This document shows positions 8,735 to 16,807 of a stretch of 64,000 nt of DNA, one piece after another (positions within the stretch are counted from its first letter, which is position 1; each line of letters begins with the position of its first letter). The stretch is taken from positions 186,001 to 250,000 of the forward strand of contig CP054837.1 in the NCBI GenBank assembly GCA_028768525.1. Direction: 5' to 3'. The position numbers and the translations under genes were made by a program. The notes beneath the pieces are model-generated. The model worked only from the letters and a program-made list of their open reading frames with translations, was not told where the DNA came from and did not search any database. This DNA comes from Desulfobacter sp. GTDB lineage: Bacteria > Desulfobacterota > Desulfobacteria > Desulfobacterales > Desulfobacteraceae.

Positions 8735-9133
8735 TTATCTCCGACTAGGGTTAGAAAAATTGACGTTTTCCAATTCTCCGATCACAGTGTCCAGTGAGGC
8801 CACAGTTAAAGGTTTTTCAATGAACCGGTCAATCCCGGCTTCTTGTATTTCCTGCTCCAGGTCATCGGTGGTAATGGTGGCCATCAGGATCCGGGTAACG
8901 CCCGGCTGAATTAGGGCAGCCTGCCTGAAAAACTGGACACCGTCCATATCCGGCAGAAAATAATCCGATACCACAACATCCACACGCTGGTATTTGAGCG
9001 CGTTAAGCCCCTCCTGTGCAGTTTTGAAAATCAGGCAATGGGTGCTGGACGTATCAAAAAAAACCTTCAAGGACTCCCTGACATGCTTATCCTGGTCGAT
9101 GAGCATGATGCGCAGCCGCTGTTTTTCAGACAT
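8735..9133 (-). CDS. Single-domain response regulator, first gene of tmc operon
   Basis: This receiver-only protein has 132 residues. It has an acidic pair (LIDQDKH), a phospho-acceptor Asp in VVVSDYFLPDMDG, a Thr (MATITTD) and a Lys (IEKPLT), so it should be phosphorylatable. I chose the ATG at 9133 (MSEKQRLRIML) because AGGGGGA precedes it by about 8 bases. An upstream Met at 9151 is possible. Its stop lies 2 bp before the tmcD start. Receivers now bracket the four tmc genes on both sides. Confidence 0.88.
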   Translation of the reverse strand: MSEKQRLRIMLIDQDKHVRESLKVFFDTSSTHCLIFKTAQEGLNALKYQRVDVVVSDYFLPDMDGVQFFRQAALIQPGVTRILMATITTDDLEQEIQEAGIDRFIEKPLTVASLDTVIGELENVNFSNPSRR

Positions 9134-9193
9134 GTTCCAATCCCCCTGCAATTAGGTTGCTTCTGGCTTTACCGCCTACCTTCCTTAGTATAT

Positions 9194-9209
9194 TGCAGAA
9201 ACCATACCA
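9194..9209 (-). promoter_or_regulatory. Candidate sigma-54 promoter for the tmc operon
   Basis: On the minus strand the sequence TGGTATGGTTTCTGCA has GG and GC separated by exactly 10 bases, as in the -24/-12 consensus TGGCAC-N5-TTGCA. The -12 half matches except for one T. Transcription would start near 9182, about 50 bases before the ATG at 9133. This would make the operon dependent on an NtrC-type activator. Evidence is sequence similarity only. Confidence 0.45.
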
Positions 9210-9354
9210 CCCCCAATATAGTTTTTTAACAGGCTGAATTAAAAAGGATTAAACACCCAAGGACTTCCTTAATAGCGGTGGCCCTGCTGGTTTTTGGAAA
9301 GGTTGCTAATTTTTGGAATCCGTATTTTTGAAAAATTAAGAAAAATAGGAAAAT

Positions 9355-9768
9355 TTATATTTCAGAGGGCCTGTTTCCTCCGGCAATCCGGTTACGATAG
9401 TCGGTCAGCGCCAAGTAAAACCCACCCAGGGAGAGTTCTGCGCAATGATAATGGTCGTCTGGCAGGGTTTCAAGATACTCGGCCACCTGGTCCGGGGTAA
9501 TTTCCCAGGCCTGGTCCGGCGTCTTTCCCTTTGCCATATGAACAACGGTGTTGCAGCAGGCCGTGGTGTGCAGGCAACCGTCCACTTCAAAGGAGATAAT
9601 ATCGAGTTTTCCCTTGTCCACCATAATAAAGAATTCCACTTTGTCACCGCACTCCCCTGTCCGGGAACCGTAGCCATGGGGGTTTTCAATCCGTTCCCTG
9701 TGATCTGCCTTATATGCCATTTCAAGGAACTGAAGGGAGTGCCTGTTCCAAAAATCCTGGTCTTCCAC
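9355..9768 (-). CDS. IscU/NifU-N-like iron-sulfur scaffold protein
   Basis: This 137-residue protein carries the three ligand cysteines of the IscU/NifU N-terminal scaffold family: C40 in ECGDKVEFF, C65 in DGCLHTTACC and C109 in YHCAELSLGG. IscU-like proteins build 2Fe-2S/4Fe-4S clusters for transfer to apoproteins in the cytoplasm. The start is a GTG at 9768 with CGGAGGA six bases upstream. It is not followed by an iscS, so it is a stand-alone copy. A role with the iron-sulfur enzymes nearby is plausible but not shown. Confidence 0.85.
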   Translation of the reverse strand: MEDQDFWNRHSLQFLEMAYKADHRERIENPHGYGSRTGECGDKVEFFIMVDKGKLDIISFEVDGCLHTTACCNTVVHMAKGKTPDQAWEITPDQVAEYLETLPDDHYHCAELSLGGFYLALTDYRNRIAGGNRPSEI

Positions 9769-9877
9769 AATTGTCCTCCGTAAGTGACGGTTATAAACCG
9801 ATGGATTAATCCACCTTAAACAACGGAGAAATATACCAGAATTTTGAATAAATGTCGCTGAGCCGAAAAAACTAATT

Positions 9878-9915
9878 GAAATTCCCCCGGAAAAATTCTT
9901 ATTCCCGGGGAATTT
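9878..9915 (-). terminator. Candidate terminator after the solute-binding protein gene
   Basis: An inverted repeat GAAATTCCCC (9878-9887) and GGGGAATTTC (9906-9915) encloses an 18-base loop that can pair partly further. On the minus strand it is followed by an AT-rich stretch with a T6 run near 9865-9870. It lies 30 bp downstream of the stop at 9946. The long loop makes this a moderate prediction. Confidence 0.4.
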
Positions 9916-9945
9916 CTCTAATTTTCAAACGCTTAAAGCGAGTTC

Positions 9946-10680
9946 TCAGAGAGCCCCTTCGGCTTTGAGTCTTGACACGGTCGCATCAAATTCGTTCAAC
10001 AGCGCCTTGCTTTTTGGATGGACCCTGGAAAAAACCAGGTACATTTTCTGGGTTTTCAAGGGAGCGGTGTTGCCGAAATCTTCGTTTTTCCCCTTGCCCA
10101 GGGTTGTCTGGGCCTCGGCATTTCCCACATCTATATTTTCAATCATGAGATCGGCACGCCCGGCATTAAGCATTTTCCAGGCCAGTGCGCCCGTTGAAAC
10201 AACATGCAGCTTGACGCCCCTTTTTTTCAACTCTTCTTCATACCAATAGGAGGCAATGCCGACCACCTTTAAATTCTGCGCCTTTAAATCATCCAGGCTT
10301 TTGACCTTCAGGCCGTCGGGGAATCTGGATTTTTTATAAAAGCCCACCTCTTTTGACAGGGAAAGCTCATTTACCGGGTATAGCATCTGGTCCACCCGGT
10401 CCTTGGTTTTGGACCAGGTAAACGTCGCCACATACTCCCCTTTTTTGGTCAGCTCCCACACCCGCTTCCAAGGCATAAACTCAAATTGGACCTCATGCCC
10501 CATTTCCTTGAATACTTTTTTGATGATTTTACTGTGCAGGCCGTATCCGTCCAGGGTTTCCCCGATGAAAGGGGCCCATTCCCCTGTGGCCAGGGTGATG
10601 GTTTCGCCGAAACAGGGTATCGTACCCAATAGAAAAATTCCGAACACCAAAAATACGATCTTTTTTTTCATGGATGTCAT
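9946..10680 (-). CDS. Periplasmic solute-binding protein, family 3 (orphan)
   Basis: This is a 244-residue precursor with a Sec signal peptide (KKKIVFLVFGIFLLGTIPCFG, cleavage near residue 25), followed by a type II periplasmic-binding fold of the SBP_bac_3 class: ITLATGEWAPF at the start, VATFTWSKTKDR in the first lobe, a crossover near LKVVGIASYWYEE and a C-terminal return near MYLVFSRV. Such proteins bind polar amino acids or related small molecules. No permease or ATPase gene is nearby, so it may be an orphan receptor or a subunit for a distant transporter. ATGs at 10680 and 10671 are both possible, with AAGGAAAGG upstream. Confidence 0.85.
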   Translation of the reverse strand: MTSMKKKIVFLVFGIFLLGTIPCFGETITLATGEWAPFIGETLDGYGLHSKIIKKVFKEMGHEVQFEFMPWKRVWELTKKGEYVATFTWSKTKDRVDQMLYPVNELSLSKEVGFYKKSRFPDGLKVKSLDDLKAQNLKVVGIASYWYEEELKKRGVKLHVVSTGALAWKMLNAGRADLMIENIDVGNAEAQTTLGKGKNEDFGNTAPLKTQKMYLVFSRVHPKSKALLNEFDATVSRLKAEGAL

Positions 10681-10896
10681 CCTTTCCTTGCGGTTAATGG
10701 GGTTGGCTGAGCGGCCACGAATTTAAATCCTGACCGAATCTTATATCCGGTTCCGATTTCCACGCCCGCCTGTCTGACCCAAGGAAAGCCGGCTTGAAAA
10801 TCGTAATAACCACGGAGATGGAGCAAAGGGATGTAATTGTAAATTTACGCCAATTATACTGGGCTTGTCAATGGCGGCGGATTAATTCATTGATTC

Positions 10897-10910
10897 TTGA
10901 TTTGGATCAA
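10897..10910 (+). promoter_or_regulatory. FNR-type operator upstream of the cupin gene
   Basis: TTGATTTGGATCAA is a perfect match to the FNR consensus TTGAT-N4-ATCAA. Its centre at about 10903.5 lies roughly 40 bases upstream of the start inferred from the TATAAT box at 10931-10936. This is the geometry of an FNR/CRP class II activator site. An FNR-family regulator would therefore activate the downstream gene under anaerobic or nitrosative conditions. Confidence 0.75.
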
Positions 10911-10930
10911 TTCCAGGCGTTCCCAAAAAA

Positions 10931-10936
10931 TATAAT
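10931..10936 (+). promoter_or_regulatory. -10 box (TATAAT) of the cupin promoter
   Basis: A perfect TATAAT lies 45 bases before the ATG at 10976. There is no good -35 hexamer; the FNR-type site occupies that position, as expected for an activator-dependent class II promoter. The predicted transcription start is about 10943. Confidence 0.65.
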
Positions 10937-10975
10937 ATGCATTAACGGATAACCAAAAAGAAAAGGAAATTCAAA

Positions 10976-11344
10976 ATGGCTGATTCACAAAAAAGCCTGA
11001 TCAAAAATATAGAGTTCTCCCGGGCGGTGGACATCAAAGACCTGGTGGATTACGAAGAAGGACGCGTGGTAAGCCGAACCTTTGCTGCCAAGCCCCATGT
11101 CAACATCACCCGTTTTTCCTTTGACCGTGGTGAGGAAATTTCGGCCCATACCTCTCCCGGCGATGCCATGGTTCAGGTCCTGGACGGAACGGCCAGAATC
11201 ACCATCAACGGCAAGGTGACAGAGGTTAGCGCCGGGCAGATTATCGTCATGCCGGCCAATGTGCCCCATGCCGTTTATGCCCGGCAGCGGTTCAAAATGC
11301 TGCTTACCGTGGTGAAACAGCCTGTGGGGATACAAAAAGGCTGA
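10976..11344 (+). CDS. Small cupin-domain protein
   Basis: This 122-residue protein is essentially one cupin_2 barrel. Motif 1 is around residues 50-70 (a glycine and His/Asp-rich strand ISAHTSPGDAMVQVLDG), and motif 2 is around 88-103 (GQIIVMPANVPHAV). Three or four residues (H58, D63 or nearby, and H100) could bind a metal. Function is not predictable from the fold. The ATG has AAAGGAAA upstream. The FNR-type promoter in front suggests a role under anaerobic or nitrosative stress conditions. It reads toward the MoaD-like gene 103 bp downstream. Confidence 0.85.
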   Translation: MADSQKSLIKNIEFSRAVDIKDLVDYEEGRVVSRTFAAKPHVNITRFSFDRGEEISAHTSPGDAMVQVLDGTARITINGKVTEVSAGQIIVMPANVPHAVYARQRFKMLLTVVKQPVGIQKG

Positions 11345-11447
11345 AGGCATGGGCTGTTTATGATTATTCAGCCTCTGGCCTGAAGACCATAGGCGATTTT
11401 CCGCTTTTGTGCTAATATCACCCAGTTAACCCAAAACGGAGATCAGC

Positions 11448-11753
11448 ATGCCGACCATTACATTTAACGCGTTTTCTTTTTTACAGAAAAAACTGAAAAA
11501 AAAGCAGATAGCCTATCAAAATGCACAGCTTGAGATAGCCAAGGATTCAACCCCGGCCGATTTGATCAGGCAGATGGGGCTGGGGAAAGACGAGGTTGAG
11601 GTGGTCTTTCTCAACGGTAAGGTTGTCCCCTTTGACACCCCCATCCGTGACGGGGACAGGCTGGCCTTTGTCCCCCAGGGAACGCCGGGGCCATACCGGG
11701 TATTCCTGGGATTTAAAAACCCTGAAAACCAGTCCTCCTCCGGCACTGATTAA
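11448..11753 (+). CDS. MoaD/ThiS-like beta-grasp protein lacking a terminal Gly-Gly
   Basis: This 101-residue protein has the ubiquitin-like sulfur-carrier profile: N-terminal strand ITFNAFSFLQ, a helix with PADLIRQMGL, and the conserved segment VFLNGKVVPFDTPIRDGDRLAFVPQGTPGP. The usual C-terminal GG used for thiocarboxylation is absent; the protein continues into YRVFLGFK and a Ser-rich tail. It may therefore act as a stand-alone beta-grasp domain, or be trimmed before use. A GGAG site lies upstream of the ATG. It ends about 75 bp before the bidirectional terminator at 11831. Confidence 0.8.
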   Translation: MPTITFNAFSFLQKKLKKKQIAYQNAQLEIAKDSTPADLIRQMGLGKDEVEVVFLNGKVVPFDTPIRDGDRLAFVPQGTPGPYRVFLGFKNPENQSSSGTD

Positions 11754-11830
11754 TGAGAATCGATCAATGGAAAAAGGTTAATGATAAAATATTAACGAAA
11801 AAAACGGTGGTGAAATTGACGGGAAAATAA

Positions 11831-11870
11831 AAAAGGCCCGGATTATCATGTGAATAATCCGGGCCTTTTT
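11831..11870. terminator. Strong bidirectional intrinsic terminator
   Basis: A perfect 16-bp stem runs from AAAAGGCCCGGATTAT (11831-11846) to ATAATCCGGGCCTTTT (11854-11869), with a 7-base loop and a T run on each strand. It serves both the plus-strand MoaD-like gene (stop at 11753) and the minus-strand small gene (stop at 11877), which converge here. Confidence 0.9.
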
Positions 11871-11876
11871 ATCGGT

Positions 11877-11990
11877 TTAATGCGTGGTATTGAGAAGGAT
11901 CACAAATCCAAGGATCCCCCAGATGCCGGTGAACCATCCCATAAAAAGGATGTTTTTAATTCTGCCGGCCAGACCAAACTTTTTTTCCAT
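11877..11990 (-). CDS. Small single-pass membrane protein (37 aa)
   Basis: I read this short gene from the minus strand. It runs from ATG (11988-11990) to TAA (11877-11879) with 37 residues: MEKKFGLAGRIKNILF, then a hydrophobic helix (MGWFTGIWGILGFVILLNTT) and H. An AGGATAA lies upstream. It lies between the Fe-S subunit gene (start of its stop at 12045) and the strong terminator, so it looks like the last gene of the lactate/glycolate operon. It is too short for homology judgement. A regulator, anchor or accessory role in the membrane is possible. Confidence 0.6.
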   Translation of the reverse strand: MEKKFGLAGRIKNILFMGWFTGIWGILGFVILLNTTH

Positions 11991-12044
11991 TATTGTTTAT
12001 CCTGCTTATTCTAAATTGGGCGCGTCAATTATCTGTATTGTCGG

Positions 12045-13337
12045 TTATTCCAGGGTTTCTGCATACACTTGGATGACATGCTTCACCGTAACCTTGTCAT
12101 GGTTCTGGGAGAGCATATCCCGGATCTGCATCATACAGGCCGGACATGAGGTGGCCACCACACCGGCGCCGGTGGCCAGGATGCTGTCCCGTTTTTTCAT
12201 GCCGATGGACTTGGACAGACTGTAGTTCTGCAGATTAAAACTGCCGCCGTTTCCGCAGCAGGTATTGGCGCCGGCCATTTCCACCAGTTCGCAGTCGGCA
12301 CTGGCCTTGATGAGCTGCCTGGGCTGCCGGCTGACTCCAAGAGATTTTTCCAAATGGCAGGGGTCGTGGTAGGTGACCTGTTTCACTGCTGCCTTATCGG
12401 CCCCGGCCGGTGCCACATTCAGAACATCCACCAAAAACTGGCTGATATCCATTGTTTTTTCGGCCCACTGCCCGGCACGGTATCTGGCCTTTGAGTTTTC
12501 CGGCGCCATCATGGGCCAGATCTCCTTAATGGTGGCCGTACAAGTGGCGCAGGGGGTGATCAAATAATCAAAATCCCCGGCTTCAAACAGGTCCACATTA
12601 TGGGACAACAAACTGTTAAAGGTATGTTGTTCTCCCGAGGCAAGGGCTGGGATGCCGCAGCAGGCCTGCCCTTTGGGCATAAAAATACCCACACCGTGGT
12701 GGTTGAGCACCCGTAATACGGCCTCCCCGATTTCCGGATTCATCTTGTCGGTGACGCAGCCTGGGAAAAATGCCACCCGGAGGCCGGATTTACCGGCCGG
12801 CGTATCCAGCGATGTGCAGATTTTATGGAACGGTTTTTTCGCCAGGGGCAGAAAATGCCGTTCCCCGATGATATTGGACAACAGCGTTGAGCATCTCGTG
12901 CCCAGGGCAGGATCAGCCTTGGATGTCCCCAGGTTCTGGAACCTTGACGCCGCCGTGACCAAAGTGTCCATACGTTCCGGGTGTTTAAGCATTCCCCTGA
13001 AAATGAGCTTTTTCACAGGGGAAAGCCCGAGGTACTCGGTGAGGGCGGCACGGGCCTTGAGAAAAATCTCAAGAATCTTCACCCCGCTGGGACAATTGGC
13101 CGCACAGGTACCGCACATGAGGCATTTTTCGATCCGGGCCTTGGCCCCTTTGGCGTCGGTGAGCAGTTCCTGTGACAGGCGTTCAAGAAGGAAAATTTTC
13201 CCCCTGGCCACATCCCCTTCATCACCGGTCTCTTTAAACACCGGACAGACCGCCTGGCACATCCCGCATTTCATGCAGTCGGTCAGCTGGTTTTCTATAT
13301 CTTTCAGGCATTTTGCCAGTGCATTTAAATCCGACAT
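12045..13337 (-). CDS. D-lactate/glycolate dehydrogenase Fe-S subunit (GlcF-like)
   Basis: This 430-residue cytoplasmic protein has two 4Fe-4S motifs (C21/C24/C27/C31-P and C72/C75/C78/C82-P) followed by two CCG domains (FFPGCVTD, ACCGIPALASG, TPCATCT; HDPCHLEK, CCGNGGSF, SCPACMMQ). This is the architecture of GlcF and of the Fe-S subunit of respiratory D-lactate dehydrogenases in sulfate reducers. It takes electrons from the FAD subunit encoded just upstream (stop at 13339, effectively adjacent) and passes them to the quinone pool or another acceptor. The start ATG at 13337 has AGGA upstream. Confidence 0.9.
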   Translation of the reverse strand: MSDLNALAKCLKDIENQLTDCMKCGMCQAVCPVFKETGDEGDVARGKIFLLERLSQELLTDAKGAKARIEKCLMCGTCAANCPSGVKILEIFLKARAALTEYLGLSPVKKLIFRGMLKHPERMDTLVTAASRFQNLGTSKADPALGTRCSTLLSNIIGERHFLPLAKKPFHKICTSLDTPAGKSGLRVAFFPGCVTDKMNPEIGEAVLRVLNHHGVGIFMPKGQACCGIPALASGEQHTFNSLLSHNVDLFEAGDFDYLITPCATCTATIKEIWPMMAPENSKARYRAGQWAEKTMDISQFLVDVLNVAPAGADKAAVKQVTYHDPCHLEKSLGVSRQPRQLIKASADCELVEMAGANTCCGNGGSFNLQNYSLSKSIGMKKRDSILATGAGVVATSCPACMMQIRDMLSQNHDKVTVKHVIQVYAETLE

Positions 13338-13338
13338 A

Positions 13339-14721
13339 TTACATTCCTATGATTTTTCCGGGGTTAAGAATGGTATTGGGATCTATGGCTGCCTTCATGG
13401 TCCGTGAAAAATCAATGGACGACTGGCCCACCTCGTTTTTCATGAAACCGGCCTTGGCAATGCCGATGCCGTGCTCTCCGGAGAGGGTCCCCCCCAAGTT
13501 CAGGGCCGCATCAAAGAGGTCGCTGACGCATTGCTCCACTTTGTGCCATTGTGCAGTGTCCCTGCGGTCCGTTAAAATGGTGGGGTGGAGATTACCGTCA
13601 CCGGCATGGCCGAAGGTACCGATGGAAAGATCATATTTTTTAGCCAGGCCTTCGATGGCTGAAACCATTGCCGGAATCTTGCTCCGGGGTACGGTGGCGT
13701 CTTCCAGTACCAGCGTGGGTTTAAGACGTGCCAGGGCAGATAGTGCCGCACGGCGGGCTTCCCATACCTTTTCCTTTTCAGCCTCATTTTGGGCCACCTG
13801 GATTTTCCGGGCACCCATTTTTTTACAGATTTCCTCCAAACGGGCGCCGTCCTCGGCCACCTCTCCGGGGTGGCCGTCCACCTCGATGAGCAACAGAGCC
13901 TTTGCATCCCTGGGGAGCCCGACTTTTGCAAAATCTTCAACCGCGTTGATGGTGAAATTATCCATCAGTTCCAGGGTGCAGGGAACGATTTTGTCCGCTA
14001 TGATGGCGGCAACGGTCTGGGTGGCGTCCTCAACGGTATCATAGATGGCCATCATGGCCTTGGAGGCTTTCGGGGGCGGAATCAGCTTCAGGGTAATTTC
14101 GCTGAACACCCCCAGGGTGCCTTCAGAAGCCGTCATCAGTCCGGCCAGGTTATACCCGGTGACGCATTTTACGGTTTTGGCCCCGCTGGTGACCAGGTCT
14201 CCTTGGGCACTAAAGAATTCCACCCCCATGACATAATCCTTGGTCACCCCGTATTTAAGGCCCCGCAGGCCGCCGGCATTTTCAGCCACGTTGCCGGCGA
14301 TGGTTGACACCGCCTGGGACCCCGGATCGGGCGGGTAAAACAGGCCCTTGCCCGCAACCTCGGCCGCCAGGGCGGCGGTGACCACGCCGGGTTCAACCCG
14401 GGCATACATGTCGGCTTCGTTGATTTCCAGGATCCGGTTCATTCTGTTGGTAAGAAGCACAATCCCTTCTTTCATGGGAATGGTGCCGCCGGAAAGGTTG
14501 GAGCCTGCCCCTCTTACGGTAACGGGCACACCGTTTTCATTACACAGGGCCAGAACCTTGCCGATTTCCTCTGTCGACCCGGGCCGGACTACAGCCGCGG
14601 GAGAGACCGGATCAAGTACAGCCGCGTCGTAGGAATAATTCTGGCGGTCCACCTCGGCCGTCATCACCCCGTTTTTGCCGCAGATATTTTCAAACTCGGT
14701 AATTAAAGATTTTGAAAGCAT
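13339..14721 (-). CDS. FAD-linked D-lactate/glycolate dehydrogenase (GlcD-like)
   Basis: This 460-residue protein has an N-terminal FAD-binding (PCMH) fold (VVRPGSTEEIGKVLALC, VTVRGAGSNLSGG, PPDPGS, AGNVAENAGG) and a C-terminal FAD-oxidase cap with GHAGDGNLH and SGEHGIG. These are the hallmarks of GlcD / D-2-hydroxyacid dehydrogenases that oxidise D-lactate or glycolate. The next gene is the Fe-S subunit and the preceding gene is the lactate permease, so D-lactate is the more likely substrate. The alternative, glycolate, cannot be excluded from sequence. Confidence 0.9.
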   Translation of the reverse strand: MLSKSLITEFENICGKNGVMTAEVDRQNYSYDAAVLDPVSPAAVVRPGSTEEIGKVLALCNENGVPVTVRGAGSNLSGGTIPMKEGIVLLTNRMNRILEINEADMYARVEPGVVTAALAAEVAGKGLFYPPDPGSQAVSTIAGNVAENAGGLRGLKYGVTKDYVMGVEFFSAQGDLVTSGAKTVKCVTGYNLAGLMTASEGTLGVFSEITLKLIPPPKASKAMMAIYDTVEDATQTVAAIIADKIVPCTLELMDNFTINAVEDFAKVGLPRDAKALLLIEVDGHPGEVAEDGARLEEICKKMGARKIQVAQNEAEKEKVWEARRAALSALARLKPTLVLEDATVPRSKIPAMVSAIEGLAKKYDLSIGTFGHAGDGNLHPTILTDRRDTAQWHKVEQCVSDLFDAALNLGGTLSGEHGIGIAKAGFMKNEVGQSSIDFSRTMKAAIDPNTILNPGKIIGM

Positions 14722-14739
14722 TTATAATATCCTTTCCAA

Positions 14740-16434
14740 TTAAAACGTACCGGGGAAAATAATGTAAATGTAAGCCAGGGCAAGACCGCCGGCGATAATG
14801 CCGTAGAGGATACAGGGGATCATGGTGCGGCGGATAATGGTGCCTTCCATCCCCACCAGGCCCACGGTAGCGGATGCGGCCACGACATTATGCACACAGA
14901 TCATATTGCCCATGGCGGCCCCCACAGCCTGCATGGCCACAATGATCTCATGGCTGGAACCGATCTTGGATGCAATCCCGTACTGGAAATCGGCAAACAG
15001 GAGATTGGACACGGTGCAGGACCCGGTGATAAATGCACCCAGCGCCCCCACGTAGGAGGCCATCACCGGCCATGCCGCGCCGGTGATTCCGGCAACGAAC
15101 TCTGCCATGGTCAGGGGCATGGAAGAATATCCCCCTGCCCCGTTGGCGGACTGCTTGAGGATCTCTACCATGGCCACGGCAAAAAGCATGGCAATGGTTG
15201 GATTTTTCATTTTTACAATGGAATCTTTCCAGGCCGTCTTGACCTTGCCGGCAGGAATCCTGTGGAGAAAAATGGTAATGACAGCAACCAGCATGAAAGG
15301 CACCACACCGGGAAGGTAAAGCGGTTTCATGGCAAAGTTGACGGTCTCAAAGCCCAGGATATGGGGAAATGAAATCACCCAGGAGGTGACCCAGCCTTTA
15401 AAGGGAAGGGATCCGATACGGGTGAGCACCAGGAGGCCGGCAATGAGGACATAGGGCATCCATGCAGCGACCTGGCCCATTTTGGGTGTAAGGTTGTTGG
15501 AACCGGGCTGGATCTCTCCCACCCAGTCTTTTTCCCAGGCGGCGCGTTCTCCAAACTCCCATACATCCTTGGGCAGGAACATTTTTTTCTTGGCACCGGC
15601 AACGACCAGTGCAAGGCCCAGCAGGCCGCCCAGAAGGGAGGGGAACTCAACGCCGAATACCAATGCGGTGAACAGATAGGGAAGAGAGAAGCAGACGGCA
15701 GCGAACATGGCGAATTTCCATGCCCCCATCCCTTCTTTCCAGGATTTATTCTTGCCGAAAAACCGGGTGAGAAAGCAGACAACAAACAGGGGGAGCAGAA
15801 AGGAAACCACTCCGTGGGTCAAGGCTGAAAATATGCCCACGTCTTTCATGAAGGCGTCAAAGGAAGCGACTGCACCTGAGGCGCCGTCGGCGGCAATGGC
15901 TTGTTCAACAGTTGTTTTCAGGGTTTTAAGGCCGAACCAGATGGGGGTGCCCACCGCCCCGAAGGTCACGGGTATGGAGTTGAGCATCAGGCAGACACAG
16001 ACGGCAGCCAGTGCAGGAAACCCAAGGCCGAGCAGCAGAGGGGCGCCAATGGCAGCAGGGGTGCCGAATCCGGCAGACCCCTCAATGAAGGCCCCGAATA
16101 AAAACGCGATTATAATGGTCTGTACCCGGCGGTCCGGGGAGATGGTGGTAAAGCCGTAGGAAATTGTCTCCATTGCCCCGCTTTCCCGCAGGGTATAAAG
16201 AATCAGAATCGCGCCGAATACGATGATCAGGACGTTTATGGCGCTGCCGAAACCGCTGAGGGTGGCTGCTGCGACCAGGCCGGCCGGCATTTTCCAGATA
16301 GCGGCACCGATAATGGCACAGGCCAGCCAGGCCAGGGGCATGGCTTTGGTGGCAGGCCATCTCAGACCCACCATGAAAATCAAAACGATGGCAATTGGGA
16401 TAAAGGCAACAAACGCAAGCAAACCGAGAGACAT
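14740..16434 (-). CDS. lldP: Lactate permease (LctP/LldP family)
   Basis: This 564-residue integral membrane protein has about 12-14 hydrophobic helices and the family signatures FGAFIEGSAGFGTPAAIGAPLL and FGAVGTPIWFG. LctP members are proton-coupled importers of L- or D-lactate and glycolate. The ATG at 16434 has a strong AAGGAGG five bases upstream. It is the first gene of the operon whose next genes oxidise the imported substrate, so it supplies lactate from outside. The upstream region lacks a convincing sigma-70 or sigma-54 promoter but holds a symmetrical inverted-repeat arrangement. Confidence 0.92.
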   Translation of the reverse strand: MSLGLLAFVAFIPIAIVLIFMVGLRWPATKAMPLAWLACAIIGAAIWKMPAGLVAAATLSGFGSAINVLIIVFGAILILYTLRESGAMETISYGFTTISPDRRVQTIIIAFLFGAFIEGSAGFGTPAAIGAPLLLGLGFPALAAVCVCLMLNSIPVTFGAVGTPIWFGLKTLKTTVEQAIAADGASGAVASFDAFMKDVGIFSALTHGVVSFLLPLFVVCFLTRFFGKNKSWKEGMGAWKFAMFAAVCFSLPYLFTALVFGVEFPSLLGGLLGLALVVAGAKKKMFLPKDVWEFGERAAWEKDWVGEIQPGSNNLTPKMGQVAAWMPYVLIAGLLVLTRIGSLPFKGWVTSWVISFPHILGFETVNFAMKPLYLPGVVPFMLVAVITIFLHRIPAGKVKTAWKDSIVKMKNPTIAMLFAVAMVEILKQSANGAGGYSSMPLTMAEFVAGITGAAWPVMASYVGALGAFITGSCTVSNLLFADFQYGIASKIGSSHEIIVAMQAVGAAMGNMICVHNVVAASATVGLVGMEGTIIRRTMIPCILYGIIAGGLALAYIYIIFPGTF

Positions 16435-16467
16435 TTTTCCTCCTTTTAAGTGAACCTAAAAATTGCA

Positions 16468-16572
16468 TTCACTGTTTTAAATTCTAAATGATAAAGAACA
16501 AGGTATCGTGTTATATTGGAATTCAATATCATTCCCAGCCTGTTTTCAGGCAGTTTGGTTTAAAACAGTGAA
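16468..16572. repeat. 14-bp inverted repeat flanking an inner palindrome upstream of lldP
   Basis: TTCACTGTTTTAAA at 16468-16481 recurs in inverted form as TTTAAAACAGTGAA at 16559-16572, exact over 14 bases and separated by 77. Midway lies ATATTG-GAATT-CAATAT (16513-16529). The arrangement is symmetrical to within a few bases and lies 34-138 bp before the lldP start. It is a plausible cooperative operator or looping site for the regulator of the lactate operon. Confidence 0.5.
16513..16529. promoter_or_regulatory. Candidate operator palindrome upstream of lldP
   Basis: ATATTG and CAATAT form an exact 6-5-6 dyad about 80 bp upstream of the lldP start codon. It overlaps a TATAAC that could act as a weak -10 on the minus strand. 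The bound factor is unknown. Confidence 0.35.
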
Positions 16573-16791
16573 CCCCCTCCGGGAGCATCTTTTGGCAGGG
16601 TACCCGCGCGTTGTTTTCCTGTCCCATATTCAGTACCCAAAGACACCTGCAACTTTTAGATTAAAAATTAATCAACGCATGCCCCCCGTTACAGATTCCG
16701 TGCCATCGTTTATAAGGTCTTGTAATCATGCATTAATTGGAAAATTATCCATTTTTTTGGATAAAAAATCATGGAATACCGGGCACCAATG

Positions 16792-16807
16792 GTCCGAAAA
16801 AACAGAC
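16792..16807 (+). promoter_or_regulatory. Distal candidate activator-binding dyad (UAS 1)
   Basis: GTCCGAAAAAACAGAC is internally dyad-symmetric (GTCYG-N6-CRGAC) and is repeated in inverted form at 16874. It lies roughly 225 bp upstream of the predicted start of the sigma-54 promoter at 16998. This is where enhancer sites of NtrC-type activators usually lie. Confidence 0.5.

Noticed and set aside
16435..16600. Sigma-54 promoter for lldP on the minus strand
   Set aside because: I checked for GG and GC spaced by 10 bases across the region and found no acceptable pair.
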